From the NCBI RefSeq assembly GCF_032341995.1, contig NZ_CP135439.1, positions 1,302,001 through 1,366,000 on the forward strand: DNA of 64,000 bases, written 5' to 3'. This DNA comes from Domibacillus sp. DTU_2020_1001157_1_SI_ALB_TIR_016 (GTDB lineage: Bacteria; Bacillota; Bacilli; Bacillales; Domibacillaceae). How positions within the stretch are numbered: the stretch's first letter is position 1; every line of letters starts with the position of its first letter. The position numbers and the translations under genes were made by a program. The notes beneath the pieces were generated by a model. That model saw only the letters and a list, made by a program, of their open reading frames with translations. It searched no databases and was not told where the DNA came from. Positions 1 to 9,392 of the stretch are shown here, one piece after another.

Positions 1-2
1 GG

Positions 3-524
3 GAACAAATTGCAGCAACATTATCTATTCCAAAGCAGCAGGCAAAACAAGAGTGGCAGTATAGACTAACAGAAAAAGCAAAGCGAAACGTACAAAATAG
101 TCTTCATACTGTATTGTTGTCGAAAGAACGAATTTATTGCAAATGGCATCTCGATCCTTTTTTATTAAGGGCGGCTTTCTATTGTGAAACTCCGTTAAAT
201 CCTGATGTACTGGATCTTCGTATTTTTGACGTAACAGATATTTATTTTAATGGAACGAACGCTCACTCCATGACATGTGTAAAAGTAAACATGGAGGATA
301 GCTTCTGGATACTAAAAGGGTTAAAGAGCAATCGTTCTTACCTTTGTGAAATCGGCTATTTAACAAAAAACTATTCTTTTTGGCCGATTCTGCAATCACA
401 TCCGGTTCATACTTCATACGAGCGCAGTACAGACTATATACTTAAAGCAGGAGAAGCGGAAGCGTTTTATCAACATTCTTTCAACGAGCCAGCCTGGATC
501 GAACATCCAGATTGCTTGCAATAA
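3..524 (+). CDS. DUF4912 domain protein, 5' end outside window
   Basis: The reading frame is already open at base 3 and runs 173 codons to a TAA at 522-524, so the true start lies upstream. The C-terminal part (residues from about IYCKWHLDP onward) resembles DUF4912 proteins of Firmicutes, which have no established biochemical role and usually sit beside glycosyltransferase or GH57-type genes. That is also the case here: the next gene starts 30 bases downstream. No signal peptide or membrane segment is visible in the part present. The family assignment is from memory of the sequence pattern and is moderately sure; any link to polysaccharide metabolism is inferred from the neighbours only. Confidence 0.6.
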   Translation, partial: EQIAATLSIPKQQAKQEWQYRLTEKAKRNVQNSLHTVLLSKERIYCKWHLDPFLLRAAFYCETPLNPDVLDLRIFDVTDIYFNGTNAHSMTCVKVNMEDSFWILKGLKSNRSYLCEIGYLTKNYSFWPILQSHPVHTSYERSTDYILKAGEAEAFYQHSFNEPAWIEHPDCLQ

Positions 525-554
525 ACCGATACTAGCTGAAGGAGGTAAGGGAAA

Positions 555-2822
555 ATGAAATATTCTTTTTCAAATATTATGATGGTTAATCATCCCTTTC
601 GGCCTCTTGCTCTGGCTGGGTCGACAGCAGACAGCGAGGAAATCATCACACTGATGAAGGCATATGGAACCCTGCTTGAAGCAGCAAGCCGTACGGAGCC
701 TGGAAAGCCGGTTACAGGCGTTGTGAATTTATTTACATTGGGCTGGATGAATGGAGCTCGAGGAAAGATGGCTGTCGCTTCTTTTATGAAGCTTCAATCG
801 GACGGGGTACTGCCAGCGGTTTTACGCGCACATAACGGATCTTTTATTCAAGCTTTTAAAGAGTTGATGACACAGCAAAAGCTTGTGCTGCTGCCTGTGT
901 CTCTCAGCCAGTTTCCTTTGACGGCTTATACACTAAAAGGGGCAGCAAAGGAAGACTTAAAACGAACTTCTGCTATATGGAAAGAACTATTTGGCACTCC
1001 GCCTTTATCCATATGGCTTCCGCGTGGCGCTTATACACCTGGGATAGACGAACTTCTTTTGCAGGAAGGCTGTCAGTTCGTATTTCTTCCGAATGATGCT
1101 TTTCCTTTGGAGGAACAGGAAGGGGTTCAGTGGGTGTCTCCGCGCGGCCTTGAACTGATTCCGTATCAGAAGGATCATCAAGAAAACGGAACAACAGGCG
1201 TCACGCTTTTTTCTTTAGCTGGGCAGGGCGCCTGCATGCATTGGGAAGATATTCAAAAAAAGCAGGTATCCTCGTCTGATCGTTCTTCTGCAAAGCGTGT
1301 GATTCATTTTCCACTCGTGTATGAAAACTTGAATGAAGGACATACATTGATTACGGCGGAAGAACTTCATCGTTGTGATCCTATTATTCATTTAAAAGAA
1401 GAGTGGGACGAAAAGTATGCCCTCGCTATTTCAGAAGCGGCAGGTGTTTTAGATCTGGAATGGGCTTACTGTATTTATGCGGCTGTTCATGGTTTAAAAG
1501 AGGAATTAAAAAGCGCTATTGATTCCTTGCGCTACTTATTAGATGGAGCCCATAAAGAGTTTCCTGACCTTGATTATGCACACCAGCGCATGCGTCTTCA
1601 TTATGGAGTAACGCTTCAATCCAAACAGTTTGTTGGCGGCGTAGAAAGAATGGAAGGAGCTGTCCTGCTGCTTTCATGGGAGTATCCGCCAAACATTGTC
1701 GGGGGAATGGCACGGCATGTTCATGGACTTGCAGAAGCACTTGTTGCCTCTGGACGTGAAGTGATTGTTTTGACATCTTCCCATCATGAATCAGCAGAAT
1801 ATGAATGTGTCAATGGCGTTCACATTTATCGATCCGGCCCGCTTCATAAAGGAGAGCAGGATTTTTTAAAGCAAACCTCCGATTTGAATCTGTGTCTTTT
1901 TCAAAAAGCGATGGAGCTGATGCACAAGCATGACATTGCTCTTATTCATACCCACGACTGGCTGACAGGAGACGCGGCAATTCTGCTTGCCGAACAAAAG
2001 CAGCTGCCGCTCATCTCTACTATTCATGCCACCGAGCATGGACGGAATAATGGGCTGCATAATGAGCTGCAGCATGCGATTGCGTCAAAAGAGAAAAAGC
2101 TCATTGAAGCTTCTGATACGGTTATTGTGTGCAGCCAGCCGATGAAGGAAGAATTACGGGTTTACTATGAGGGGTCAGGGAAAGATATATACGTGGTGCC
2201 GAATGGTGTGGAATTTGAAGAAAGCGTATCAGGCCTGACAAGGTTCCGCTCCATGGAGCCCTTTATTTTTTCAATCGGCCGTATGGTGTTTGAGAAAGGT
2301 TTTCAAACATTCTTTGAAATGAATTTAAAAAACTTGAAAAAAGAAAATATTCAGTTTATTATTGCGGGTAAGGGTCCCCTATTAGAAACATGGCGTGAAG
2401 AAGTGAAAAAGCGCGGACTTGAGGATACGATTCATTTTGTCGGCTATGTGAGTGATGAGGAAAGAAGGGCTTTGTTTCAATCTTGTAAAGTGGCTGTATT
2501 TCCAAGTCTGTACGAACCGTTCGGTATTGTGGCTTTGGAAGCCATGGCGTTCCGAAAGCCTGTAATCGCAGCTGCAACAGGCGGGTTAAAATCGTTTGTT
2601 TTACATAAACAAACCGGGCTTTTGTTCGAACCAGGCAATGCCGAAGACTTATCCGAGAAAATAGCGGCTGTTTTGGATCAGCCCGGTTATGCAAATGAAC
2701 TAGGTTTGAATGGACATGAAATGGCAAAAGAACTTTACAGTTGGGCACACATCAGCGCACAAACAGAAAAGATCTACGATCAGACCGTTTTCATCAAAAA
2801 AATGGAGGGAGTTCGTACATGA
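555..2822 (+). CDS. GH57-like domain fused to GT4 family glycosyltransferase
   Basis: A 755-residue two-part protein with start ATG behind GGAGG. Residues about 1-340 look like a glycoside hydrolase family 57 / DUF1957 fold, including WLPRGAY near residue 155, where active GH57 enzymes normally have Glu before the small residue. Here Arg157 replaces that Glu, so this half is probably not a hydrolase. Residues about 370-745 form a GT4 (GT-B fold) glycosyltransferase: LLLSWEYPPNIVGGMARHV, HTHDWLTG, GRMVFEKG, and the E-x7-E signature in YEPFGIVALEAM. It likely uses a nucleotide sugar in the cytoplasm to make an alpha-glucan or other polysaccharide; the exact product is unknown. It overlaps the nucleotidyltransferase gene by 4 bases (ATGA), indicating translational coupling. 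Confidence 0.75.
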   Translation: MKYSFSNIMMVNHPFRPLALAGSTADSEEIITLMKAYGTLLEAASRTEPGKPVTGVVNLFTLGWMNGARGKMAVASFMKLQSDGVLPAVLRAHNGSFIQAFKELMTQQKLVLLPVSLSQFPLTAYTLKGAAKEDLKRTSAIWKELFGTPPLSIWLPRGAYTPGIDELLLQEGCQFVFLPNDAFPLEEQEGVQWVSPRGLELIPYQKDHQENGTTGVTLFSLAGQGACMHWEDIQKKQVSSSDRSSAKRVIHFPLVYENLNEGHTLITAEELHRCDPIIHLKEEWDEKYALAISEAAGVLDLEWAYCIYAAVHGLKEELKSAIDSLRYLLDGAHKEFPDLDYAHQRMRLHYGVTLQSKQFVGGVERMEGAVLLLSWEYPPNIVGGMARHVHGLAEALVASGREVIVLTSSHHESAEYECVNGVHIYRSGPLHKGEQDFLKQTSDLNLCLFQKAMELMHKHDIALIHTHDWLTGDAAILLAEQKQLPLISTIHATEHGRNNGLHNELQHAIASKEKKLIEASDTVIVCSQPMKEELRVYYEGSGKDIYVVPNGVEFEESVSGLTRFRSMEPFIFSIGRMVFEKGFQTFFEMNLKNLKKENIQFIIAGKGPLLETWREEVKKRGLEDTIHFVGYVSDEERRALFQSCKVAVFPSLYEPFGIVALEAMAFRKPVIAAATGGLKSFVLHKQTGLLFEPGNAEDLSEKIAAVLDQPGYANELGLNGHEMAKELYSWAHISAQTEKIYDQTVFIKKMEGVRT

Positions 2823-3682
2823 TAGGTATTCTGCTTGCTGGGGGGCGTGGAAAAAGGCTGCGCCCGATAACTGACCACATACCAAAGCCAATGGTCCCAT
2901 TGTTGGGTAAACCTCTTTTAGATTACAATTTAAATGTTTTTAAAAGAAATAAAATTTACCGCGTGATCATGACGGTTTGTTATAAAAAGGAAGTTATTCA
3001 GCAGCATGCAGGTTTCGGCCATCAAAATGGACTTGATATTCAATATATAGAAGAGTGCGAGCCTCTTGGTACTGCCGGAAGCTTATTTGCCTCCAAAGGG
3101 TTATTTAAAGAAACACTCGCTATTTTAAGCGGTGATGCACTGACCAATATACCGCTTCGCCAGGCATATAATTTTCACAAAGAAAAAGGAGCCCGTGTAA
3201 CCATTGTTACGGCGAGAGCAGAGCACCCTGAGCATTTTGGTGTCTGCCTCACAGATCAAAGCGGAAAGCTTCTTTCTTTTCTTGAAAAGCCTTCTAACGT
3301 GCAATTGTGGACGAATCAAGTAAGCACGGGAATTTATTTGGTTGAACCGTCCTTGTTTGAAGATTACGCACTTTATGGGAAAGCAGATTTCGCCCAGGAT
3401 GTATTTCCAATGCTTCTGGCCAATCAGGAGCCGGTTTATGTGTATGAAACAAATGCATACTGGCAGGACATTGGCACCCATCCGGCATACAAGCTGGCTG
3501 AGAAGCGGCTTAAGCGGGGAATACCAGGAATTACGAACCGTCTGCAGCCTGTTTACCCGCTTTCGAATACATTTCCTGCTTCTATACTTAACGAAAACGA
3601 TGGACTTGCAGAGCGGTCTGATTGTTATTCACCAATGTTGAAAAAACAGGCTGGCATTTCTGATGAAAAGGTGCTATTATAG
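2819..3682 (+). CDS. sugar-phosphate nucleotidyltransferase family protein
   Basis: A 287-residue NTP-transferase. The N-terminus carries the pyrophosphorylase signature GGRGKRLRPITDHIPKPM, followed by a Rossmann-like core with LGTAGSL and LSGDAL (the metal-binding Asp region), FLEKP and STGIYL. The family makes NDP-sugars from NTP and sugar 1-phosphate; mannose-1-phosphate guanylyltransferase and glucose-1-phosphate thymidylyl/uridylyltransferases share this core and cannot be separated here. The start at 2819 is chosen because it follows ATGGAGGGA and forms an ATGA overlap with the upstream glycosyltransferase. It probably supplies the donor for that enzyme (inference from coupling). The last 50 residues are an extension without recognised motif. 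Confidence 0.8.
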   Translation: MIGILLAGGRGKRLRPITDHIPKPMVPLLGKPLLDYNLNVFKRNKIYRVIMTVCYKKEVIQQHAGFGHQNGLDIQYIEECEPLGTAGSLFASKGLFKETLAILSGDALTNIPLRQAYNFHKEKGARVTIVTARAEHPEHFGVCLTDQSGKLLSFLEKPSNVQLWTNQVSTGIYLVEPSLFEDYALYGKADFAQDVFPMLLANQEPVYVYETNAYWQDIGTHPAYKLAEKRLKRGIPGITNRLQPVYPLSNTFPASILNENDGLAERSDCYSPMLKKQAGISDEKVLL

Positions 3683-3733
3683 TAAAGTCGCAAACGACTT
3701 GAAAATAAGCGAGACAAGTTTGGAGGGAAAAAC

Positions 3734-3883
3734 ATGCGTGTAAACATTACATTAGCTTGCACTGAGAGCGGTGACCGTAACTATATCACAACTAAAAACA
3801 AACGTAACAACCCGGATCGTCTCGAGTTGAAAAAATACAGCCCGCGATTGAAAAAAGTAACAGTGCATCGTGAAACAAAGTAA
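3734..3883 (+). CDS. rpmG: 50S ribosomal protein L33, cysteine-poor form
   Basis: A 49-residue L33: [17 protein letters not shown] at the start, HRETK at the end, behind TTTGGAGGG. It is a component of the large ribosomal subunit. The zinc-binding form of L33 has two CxxC pairs; here only Cys9 remains, with Ser at the second position (CTES) and KKYSPR where KKYCPR is usual. This is therefore a zinc-independent version. The gene order rpmG-yqgN-gluP-yqgQ-glcK matches the B. subtilis rpmGA locus. The 5' leader contains the inverted repeat AAGTCG-CAAA-CGACTT at 3685-3700. No Zur-type operator was recognised upstream. Confidence 0.93.
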   Translation: MRVNITLACTESGDRNYITTKNKRNNPDRLELKKYSPRLKKVTVHRETK

Positions 3884-3884
3884 G

Positions 3885-3912
3885 CAGCAGGAGACTTTCC
3901 TGCTGTTTTTTC
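3885..3912 (+). terminator. Rho-independent terminator after rpmG
   Basis: CAGCAGGA and TCCTGCTG pair around a short loop and are followed by six T. It lies in the 44-base gap before yqgN, so it may attenuate rather than fully separate the two genes. Confidence 0.75.
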
Positions 3913-3927
3913 TTTTAGGAGGAACCA

Positions 3928-4491
3928 ATGGATAAAAAGATACTGAGGGATGGGATAAAACAGCAGCTTGCTGCAATGAGCCGGCCCGTGTATGAGCAAA
4001 AAAGCTTTCAAATTGCCAGAAGATTGTATGCGCTTCCGGAATGGCAGGAATCAAACAAAATTGCGGTTACGATTTCAGCGGATTTTGAAGTAGACACCTG
4101 GCAGATTATCCGATCTGCGTGGCTTGCCGGCAAAAAAGTTTGTGTGCCAAAGTGCCATCCGGATACAAAAGCCATGTATTTTTATCAATTGGAGAAGTTT
4201 GAAGATCTTGAAAAGGTGTATGCGGGGTTGTATGAACCGATTCCTCAAAACACAACATTGATTGATGCGAAGGAGATCGAATTAATGATTGTGCCCGGTC
4301 TGCTTTTTAACCGGAAGGGGTTTAGGATTGGCTTTGGCGGAGGCTACTACGACCGTTTTTTATCTTCGTACATAGGACAAACGATTTCATTAGCGTTTTC
4401 CATTCAATTACGGCCGGATATTCCCGTTGAAGGGCATGACATACCTGTTCAGAAAATTTTGACGGATAGTGAAACAATCCTCTGCTTATAA
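3928..4491 (+). CDS. yqgN: 5-formyltetrahydrofolate cyclo-ligase
   Basis: A 187-residue enzyme of the MTHFS family, which uses ATP to convert 5-formyl-THF to 5,10-methenyl-THF in the cytoplasm and so recovers this folate form. Motifs seen: the N-terminal basic helix, VPGLLFNRKGFRIGFGGGYYDRFL near residue 125-148 (the ATP/phosphate-binding GxGxGYYDR loop), and a C-terminal HDIPVQKILTDS segment. Length is typical. The start follows TTAGGAGGAA. It lies between rpmG and gluP in conserved order. Confidence 0.93.
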   Translation: MDKKILRDGIKQQLAAMSRPVYEQKSFQIARRLYALPEWQESNKIAVTISADFEVDTWQIIRSAWLAGKKVCVPKCHPDTKAMYFYQLEKFEDLEKVYAGLYEPIPQNTTLIDAKEIELMIVPGLLFNRKGFRIGFGGGYYDRFLSSYIGQTISLAFSIQLRPDIPVEGHDIPVQKILTDSETILCL

Positions 4492-4545
4492 ACGTCCTTC
4501 TTTCTTTACCGTCTGAATGAGTTCCGTTATAGTGGAATCAACAGG

Positions 4546-6090
4546 ATGGACGAAAGTAGTGATGAAATGACAACGCAAACAAATTTGATATTTTGGCGTC
4601 TTGCTTATTTTTTTGTCGTAGAGCAGGAGTATACATTAACAAGGCTGAGCCAGGATCGCAGAGAAATGCTGCTTGAAAATCGTTCAGTAAAAGAAGCGGC
4701 CATTATTAGACTTTCTCAGCAAAATCTTGGCTGGGCAGCTTCTCTGGGACGTGACATTGAACAAACGGCCTGGGTCGGTGAGCGCCTCCGAAAGCAAAGA
4801 GGGATGAGAAAGCTTAATATGCTCAATGTAATTGTGTCTCCTCATCTGCCCGTTGACGAATTTTCGCAGTTTATGAAACCGGTTCAAAGCGGAAAAACAA
4901 AAACAGCTGTACTGCTGTTTACTGAAGAAAACCTGGGAGGTCCGCTTCAAGGGCTGGAACAGTTTATGGAGTCTGTACCGGAGCAGCGGGACTTTGAAGG
5001 GGCTGAAGATGAAGCGGCTGCTTATGAGCGGGCTGTTTTATCTCATGAAGTAAAACGAAAAGAAGAAGAAAATCGGTTTTTTTACTACGGAAAACCTTTT
5101 TTCACGTATGTTTTTACCGCGGTTAATGTCATCATGTTTTTTTTAATGACGATCGCAGGAGGCAGCACAGCGACTGATGTGCTTATACAATTTGGCGCAA
5201 AATTCAATCCTCTTATTTTAGAGGGAGAATGGTGGCGTTTTATCACACCGGTTTTTCTGCATATCGGACTGCTGCACCTTTTAATGAATTCAATGGCTTT
5301 GTACTATTTAGGAACAGCGGTTGAACAAATTTATGGCCGGCTGAGATTTTTGTGGATTTATTTGTTTTCCGGCTTTACAGGGAGCCTGCTCAGCTTTTTG
5401 CTGACTCCTAATTTGTCAGCAGGAGCGAGTGGAGCTATTTTTGGGCTGTTCGGTGCCCTTCTTTATTTCGGGGTAACCAAGCCAAAGTTGTTTTTTCGGA
5501 CGATGGGAATGAATGTCCTTGTTGTGATTGGAATCAACCTGGCATTTGGATTTACAGTACCCGGAATTGACAATGCCGGACACATTGGCGGACTTGTCGG
5601 CGGGTTTTTAGCAACGGGGATTGTTCATTTTCCGAAAAAGCGGCGTATTCTGCAGCAGCTGTTGTTTTTGGCAGCAGCTTCGACATTTGTGGCAGCCGGT
5701 TTGTTTTTTGGGTTCCAGCACGGATATGCCGCCCTTGACGCGCAGTCTGTGAATATTCAGGCCGCAGACAAGCTTCAGGACGGAAATAAGCAGGAAGCTG
5801 AACAGATCTTGTCGAACTTTATTCAAAAAGGCGGCCAGCCTTCTGCCGAAACGTATTTTTATCTGGGTGTAATTGAAGCAGGAGACGGGCGCTTAGAGGA
5901 GGCTGCCTCTCATTTTAAGCAAGCCGTCCGGTTAAGAAGTAATTTTCCTGAAGCACATTATAATCTGGCGCTTATTTATTCTAGCCAGGGACGGCAAGAA
6001 GAAGCGCTGCAGGCAGCCGAACAAGCCGCAGCATACGCTCCTAATGAGCAAACATATAAAGATTTAGTTCGCAAGCTGAACAATGAGTAG
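4546..6090 (+). CDS. gluP: rhomboid intramembrane serine protease with TPR tail
   Basis: A 514-residue membrane protein. Residues 1-180 form a cytoplasmic N-domain; about 185-370 hold the rhomboid core with the catalytic dyad Ser295 (GASGAIFG) and His346 (AGHIGG), plus HLLMNS in the second membrane helix. After a seventh helix (about 372-390) come at least two TPR-like repeats (AETYFYLGVIEAG, PEAHYNLALIYSSQG). B. subtilis GluP (YqgP) has the same architecture and cleaves membrane substrates, working in quality control. The ATG at 4546 has only a poor ribosome binding site; ATG 4567 is an alternative. Neighbours yqgN and yqgQ are as in B. subtilis. Confidence 0.93.
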   Translation: MDESSDEMTTQTNLIFWRLAYFFVVEQEYTLTRLSQDRREMLLENRSVKEAAIIRLSQQNLGWAASLGRDIEQTAWVGERLRKQRGMRKLNMLNVIVSPHLPVDEFSQFMKPVQSGKTKTAVLLFTEENLGGPLQGLEQFMESVPEQRDFEGAEDEAAAYERAVLSHEVKRKEEENRFFYYGKPFFTYVFTAVNVIMFFLMTIAGGSTATDVLIQFGAKFNPLILEGEWWRFITPVFLHIGLLHLLMNSMALYYLGTAVEQIYGRLRFLWIYLFSGFTGSLLSFLLTPNLSAGASGAIFGLFGALLYFGVTKPKLFFRTMGMNVLVVIGINLAFGFTVPGIDNAGHIGGLVGGFLATGIVHFPKKRRILQQLLFLAAASTFVAAGLFFGFQHGYAALDAQSVNIQAADKLQDGNKQEAEQILSNFIQKGGQPSAETYFYLGVIEAGDGRLEEAASHFKQAVRLRSNFPEAHYNLALIYSSQGRQEEALQAAEQAAAYAPNEQTYKDLVRKLNNE

Positions 6091-6107
6091 AAAAGCAGGG
6101 TGAAAAG

Positions 6108-6329
6108 ATGGAAACGATTTTTGATGTACAGCAGCTGCTGAAAAGATACGGTGTTTTCGTTTATATCGGCAATCGGGTAGCAGATTTACAATTAATGGAG
6201 CTGGAACTGAAAGAACTGTATCAGTCTCAGCTGATAGAGCCAAAAGAATATCAAATGGCGCTGCTTATATTACGACAGCATATTGCAATTGAAAAAGAAA
6301 AAGAAAAAGAAAAAGAACAGGGGAAATGA
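6108..6329 (+). CDS. yqgQ: DUF910 family small protein YqgQ
   Basis: A 73-residue protein of the DUF910 family (function unknown), conserved immediately before glucokinase in Bacillaceae. The core runs from IFDVQQLLKRYG to about LRQHIAIE. The last dozen residues are a Lys/Glu run encoded by about four copies of GAAAAA (6290-6315), probably a simple-sequence expansion. The stop codon lies 1 base before the glcK start, so the two are co-translated, and the purine-rich tail doubles as the glcK ribosome binding region. Confidence 0.9.
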   Translation: METIFDVQQLLKRYGVFVYIGNRVADLQLMELELKELYQSQLIEPKEYQMALLILRQHIAIEKEKEKEKEQGK

Positions 6330-6330
6330 C

Positions 6331-7260
6331 ATGGCAGAGAAACGGCTCGCTGCTTTTGATATTGGCGGCACAACGGTTAAATTAGCTTTTTTAACAACAG
6401 AGGGAGAAATCATACGAAAATGGTCGATTCCAACCGACCGTACGGACAAAGGAAGTAGAATAGTAGCAGATATTGCCCGTTCTTTTTATAAAGAATTAAA
6501 AGCAGATGGATTAACGACTGCCGATGTGCTCGCAGCAGGAGTGGGGGCACCGGGTCCTGCTGATCCAGTATTGGGGACGATTTCTGGTGCGGTAAATATC
6601 GGCTGGCCGAATGGATACCCTCTAAAACAGCTTCTAGAAGAAGCGATTGAATTGCCTGTTTTTATTGAAAACGATGCAAACTGTGCTGCACTTGGCGAAA
6701 TGTGGAAAGGTGCAGGAGGAGGCGCAGGCGACGTAGTTTGCATTACACTTGGCACAGGTGTCGGCGGCGGCGTTGTGTCAAAGGGAATGATTATTACAGG
6801 AGTAAATGGAGCGGCAGGAGAAATCGGCCACATTACGGTTGTAACAGAAAATGGATTCCCTTGTAACTGCGGCAAGCGCGGCTGTCTTGAAACAGTAGCT
6901 TCTGCAACAGGAATTGTTAATTTGTACAAACAACAAGGCAAAGACGCGCCTGATGCACGCACAGTATTCGAACAAGCTGCGGCTGGAGATGCGGCAGCGC
7001 AATATGCGGTTGACCGCTGTGCTTTTTATTTAGGTCTTGCGGTTGGAAACATTGCTAACACCTTGAACCCAGCTAAGATTGTAATTGGCGGCGGCGTTTC
7101 AGAAGCAGGTGCTGCTCTTATGCAGCCTTTGGAGAAATACGTAAGAGAGTTCACGTTCCCACGGGCGATGGATGTGCTTGCACTTCAAAAAGCACAGCTT
7201 GGCAACGATGCCGGTGTGATCGGTGCAGCTTACTTAGCAAAAGTAATGTCAGTTTCATAA
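6331..7260 (+). CDS. glcK: glucokinase, ROK family
   Basis: A 309-residue cytoplasmic kinase that phosphorylates glucose with ATP. Visible motifs: the phosphate-1 loop AAFDIGGTTVKLA at the N-terminus, ENDANCAALGE (sugar-binding Glu/Asn/Asp), TLGTGVGGG (phosphate-2), GEIGHITV and the ROK zinc signature CNCGKRGCLE (His plus three Cys). Length is usual for Bacillus GlcK. The ATG at 6331 is chosen because it follows ACAGGGG and abuts yqgQ; a longer upstream reading only translates the GAAAAA repeat as poly-Lys. A terminator follows 8 bases after the stop. Confidence 0.95.
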   Translation: MAEKRLAAFDIGGTTVKLAFLTTEGEIIRKWSIPTDRTDKGSRIVADIARSFYKELKADGLTTADVLAAGVGAPGPADPVLGTISGAVNIGWPNGYPLKQLLEEAIELPVFIENDANCAALGEMWKGAGGGAGDVVCITLGTGVGGGVVSKGMIITGVNGAAGEIGHITVVTENGFPCNCGKRGCLETVASATGIVNLYKQQGKDAPDARTVFEQAAAGDAAAQYAVDRCAFYLGLAVGNIANTLNPAKIVIGGGVSEAGAALMQPLEKYVREFTFPRAMDVLALQKAQLGNDAGVIGAAYLAKVMSVS

Positions 7261-7267
7261 ATTAAAA

Positions 7268-7294
7268 AAACAGTTCCGCTGGGACTGTTTTTTA
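7268..7294 (+). terminator. terminator after glcK
   Basis: AAACAGTTCC-GCT-GGGACTGTTT forms a 10-bp stem with one G-T pair, followed by a T run. It ends the gluP-yqgQ-glcK unit. Confidence 0.85.
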
Positions 7295-7490
7295 TTTTAT
7301 GAAACTTTTTTTAATCGTATGCGTATGAATAAGGAGCGGAATTGTCGCGGAACTATTATAAAGCTTTGCTTTTTCGTTCTGATTGATTTTTTGTAAAAAA
7401 AGTATTAAGATTGTGAAAGACAATTTACACTGGGTTAAAGTGTATGCAATTCCCCGATCACTTTTATAGAAGTAACGAGGAGGCTGAAAG

Positions 7491-9359
7491 ATGAAAAGAA
7501 CAATACGCAGCAACATTTCTCTTATTGCTGTAACCGTTTTGTTCTTATGGATGAAAACATACATCGTCTATAAAACAAGCTTTAACATGGATATTGAAAA
7601 CTCACTGCAGGAATTTATTTTGCTGATTAACCCGCTGAGCTTTATTATGCTGACAATGGGAATTGGCTTTTTCTTTAAAAGCGACAAAGCACGCAATCGT
7701 TATTTGCTGGGCATGAGCTTTTTCTTAAGTTTTCTGCTTTATGCAAACGTTGTGTTTTATCGCTTTTTTAATGACTTTATTACGCTGCCTCTTTTATTTC
7801 AAACAAGCAACTTTGCTGATTTGGGTAACAGTGTTACAGAAGAATTTAATGTAGCGGATATTTTATATTTCGCCGATGTCATTCTTTTATTCCTCCTGCT
7901 TAAGTTCAAGCCGTCATTTGTGAAGTTTCGTCCAATGTCAAAAATGAACCGCCGCGCTTATTTTTTATCAGCTGCTGCGCTTATGTTTTTAAACCTTGGA
8001 CTAGCAGAAGTGGAACGTCCGCAGCTTTTAACAAGAACTTTCGACCGTGAAATGCTTGTGAAAAATATCGGAACGTTTAACTATCACCTTTATGACATTT
8101 TTCTTCAATCCAAATCATCTGCCCAGCGTGCACTGGCAGATGGCAGCGAATTAACTGAAATTGAAAACTATGCTGACGCCAATTATGCCGAACCAAATGC
8201 AGAGCTGTTTGGTGCTGCCAAAGGAAAAAACCTGATTATGGTGTCCGTTGAGTCAACACAGGCTTTTGTTTTAAACAATACCGTAAACGGCCAGGAAATT
8301 ACGCCATTTCTGAATGATTTTGCAAAAGAGAGTTTAAACTTCACTAACTTCTACCACCAAACCGGGCAGGGGAAAACGTCTGATGCAGAATTTTTAACAG
8401 AAAATGCACTGTACCCGCTGAGCCGCGGTGCTGTGTTTTTTACTCACTCTGGCAACCAATTTAATTCAATGGCTGAAAAGCTTGAGGAAAATGGCTATTT
8501 TTCAAATGCGATGCATGCGAACAATAAAAGTTTTTGGAACCGGGACATTATGTATGATTCGATTGGATATGAACGTTTTTACAATGTAAATGATTATAAG
8601 GTGAATGAAGACAACAGTGTAAACTGGGGAATGAAAGATATTCCATTTTTTGAACAATCGGCCGAGCTGATGAAAACCATGCCGCAGCCGTTTTATTCAA
8701 AAATGATCACGCTGACCAATCATCATCCGTTCTACTACGATAAAGAAGACCAGATGATTGATGAATTTAATTCATCAAGCGGCACATTAAATCGTTATTT
8801 CGTTACCGTTCGTTACACGGACGAAGCATTAAAAACGTTTGTGGAAGATTTGAAAAAAGCAGGCCTTTATGAAAACTCTGTGATTGTTTTGTATGGGGAT
8901 CATTACGGCATTTCAGAGAATCATAATGAAGCCATGTCTCAATATTTAGGTAAAGAAGTGACGCCATACGTATCAGCTGAGCTTCAAAAAGTACCGTTTA
9001 TGATTCACATTCCAGGCGTTAAAGGCCAGGAAATTGATACGGTCGGCGGACAGGTAGATGTGCGGCCAACACTGCTTCATCTTCTAGGCATTGATACAAA
9101 AGGAGATATTCAGTTTGGACAAGATTTGCTTTCTGACGAGCATGAAAGCTTTGCCGCATTCCGTGACGGCCGTTTTGTGACAGAGAATTATGTGTATGCC
9201 GGCGACGTATGCTGGGATAAAAAGACGGGCGAGCAAACGGATGCTTCCTACTGTGCACCTTATATTGAAAAAGCAGCTGCTGAATTAAATTATTCAGATC
9301 GGGTTATTTACGGGGACCTGCTTCGTTTTTATGATCCAGATGCTGCAAGAAAAGAATAA
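7491..9359 (+). CDS. yqgS: lipoteichoic acid synthase-type sulfatase family protein
   Basis: A 622-residue protein of the LtaS family. Five N-terminal membrane helices (within residues 5-175) are followed by an extracellular sulfatase-fold domain with Glu254 (VSVESTQAF) and the catalytic Thr296 in the QGKTSDAE motif, a DHYGIS metal site and VRYTDEAL. LtaS enzymes transfer glycerol phosphate from phosphatidylglycerol to the growing lipoteichoic acid chain outside the membrane. Position directly after glcK matches B. subtilis yqgS, one of four paralogues there. The start follows GAGGAGG. A 230-base gap upstream suggests its own promoter; no extracytoplasmic sigma site was recognised. Confidence 0.92.
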   Translation: MKRTIRSNISLIAVTVLFLWMKTYIVYKTSFNMDIENSLQEFILLINPLSFIMLTMGIGFFFKSDKARNRYLLGMSFFLSFLLYANVVFYRFFNDFITLPLLFQTSNFADLGNSVTEEFNVADILYFADVILLFLLLKFKPSFVKFRPMSKMNRRAYFLSAAALMFLNLGLAEVERPQLLTRTFDREMLVKNIGTFNYHLYDIFLQSKSSAQRALADGSELTEIENYADANYAEPNAELFGAAKGKNLIMVSVESTQAFVLNNTVNGQEITPFLNDFAKESLNFTNFYHQTGQGKTSDAEFLTENALYPLSRGAVFFTHSGNQFNSMAEKLEENGYFSNAMHANNKSFWNRDIMYDSIGYERFYNVNDYKVNEDNSVNWGMKDIPFFEQSAELMKTMPQPFYSKMITLTNHHPFYYDKEDQMIDEFNSSSGTLNRYFVTVRYTDEALKTFVEDLKKAGLYENSVIVLYGDHYGISENHNEAMSQYLGKEVTPYVSAELQKVPFMIHIPGVKGQEIDTVGGQVDVRPTLLHLLGIDTKGDIQFGQDLLSDEHESFAAFRDGRFVTENYVYAGDVCWDKKTGEQTDASYCAPYIEKAAAELNYSDRVIYGDLLRFYDPDAARKE

Positions 9360-9360
9360 A

Positions 9361-9392
9361 AAAAGCACCTGATTTTTATCAGGTGCTTTTTT
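9361..9392. terminator. bidirectional terminator between yqgS and yqgW
   Basis: AAAAGCACCTGAT and ATCAGGTGCTTTT pair perfectly around TTTT, with A and T runs on the two sides, so it can end both convergent genes. Confidence 0.9.

Noticed and set aside
973..1194. Several long minus-strand frames inside the GT4, spoIIIA, accC, dxs and mut genes
   Set aside because: They are mirror frames of strongly supported genes, without binding sites or family features.
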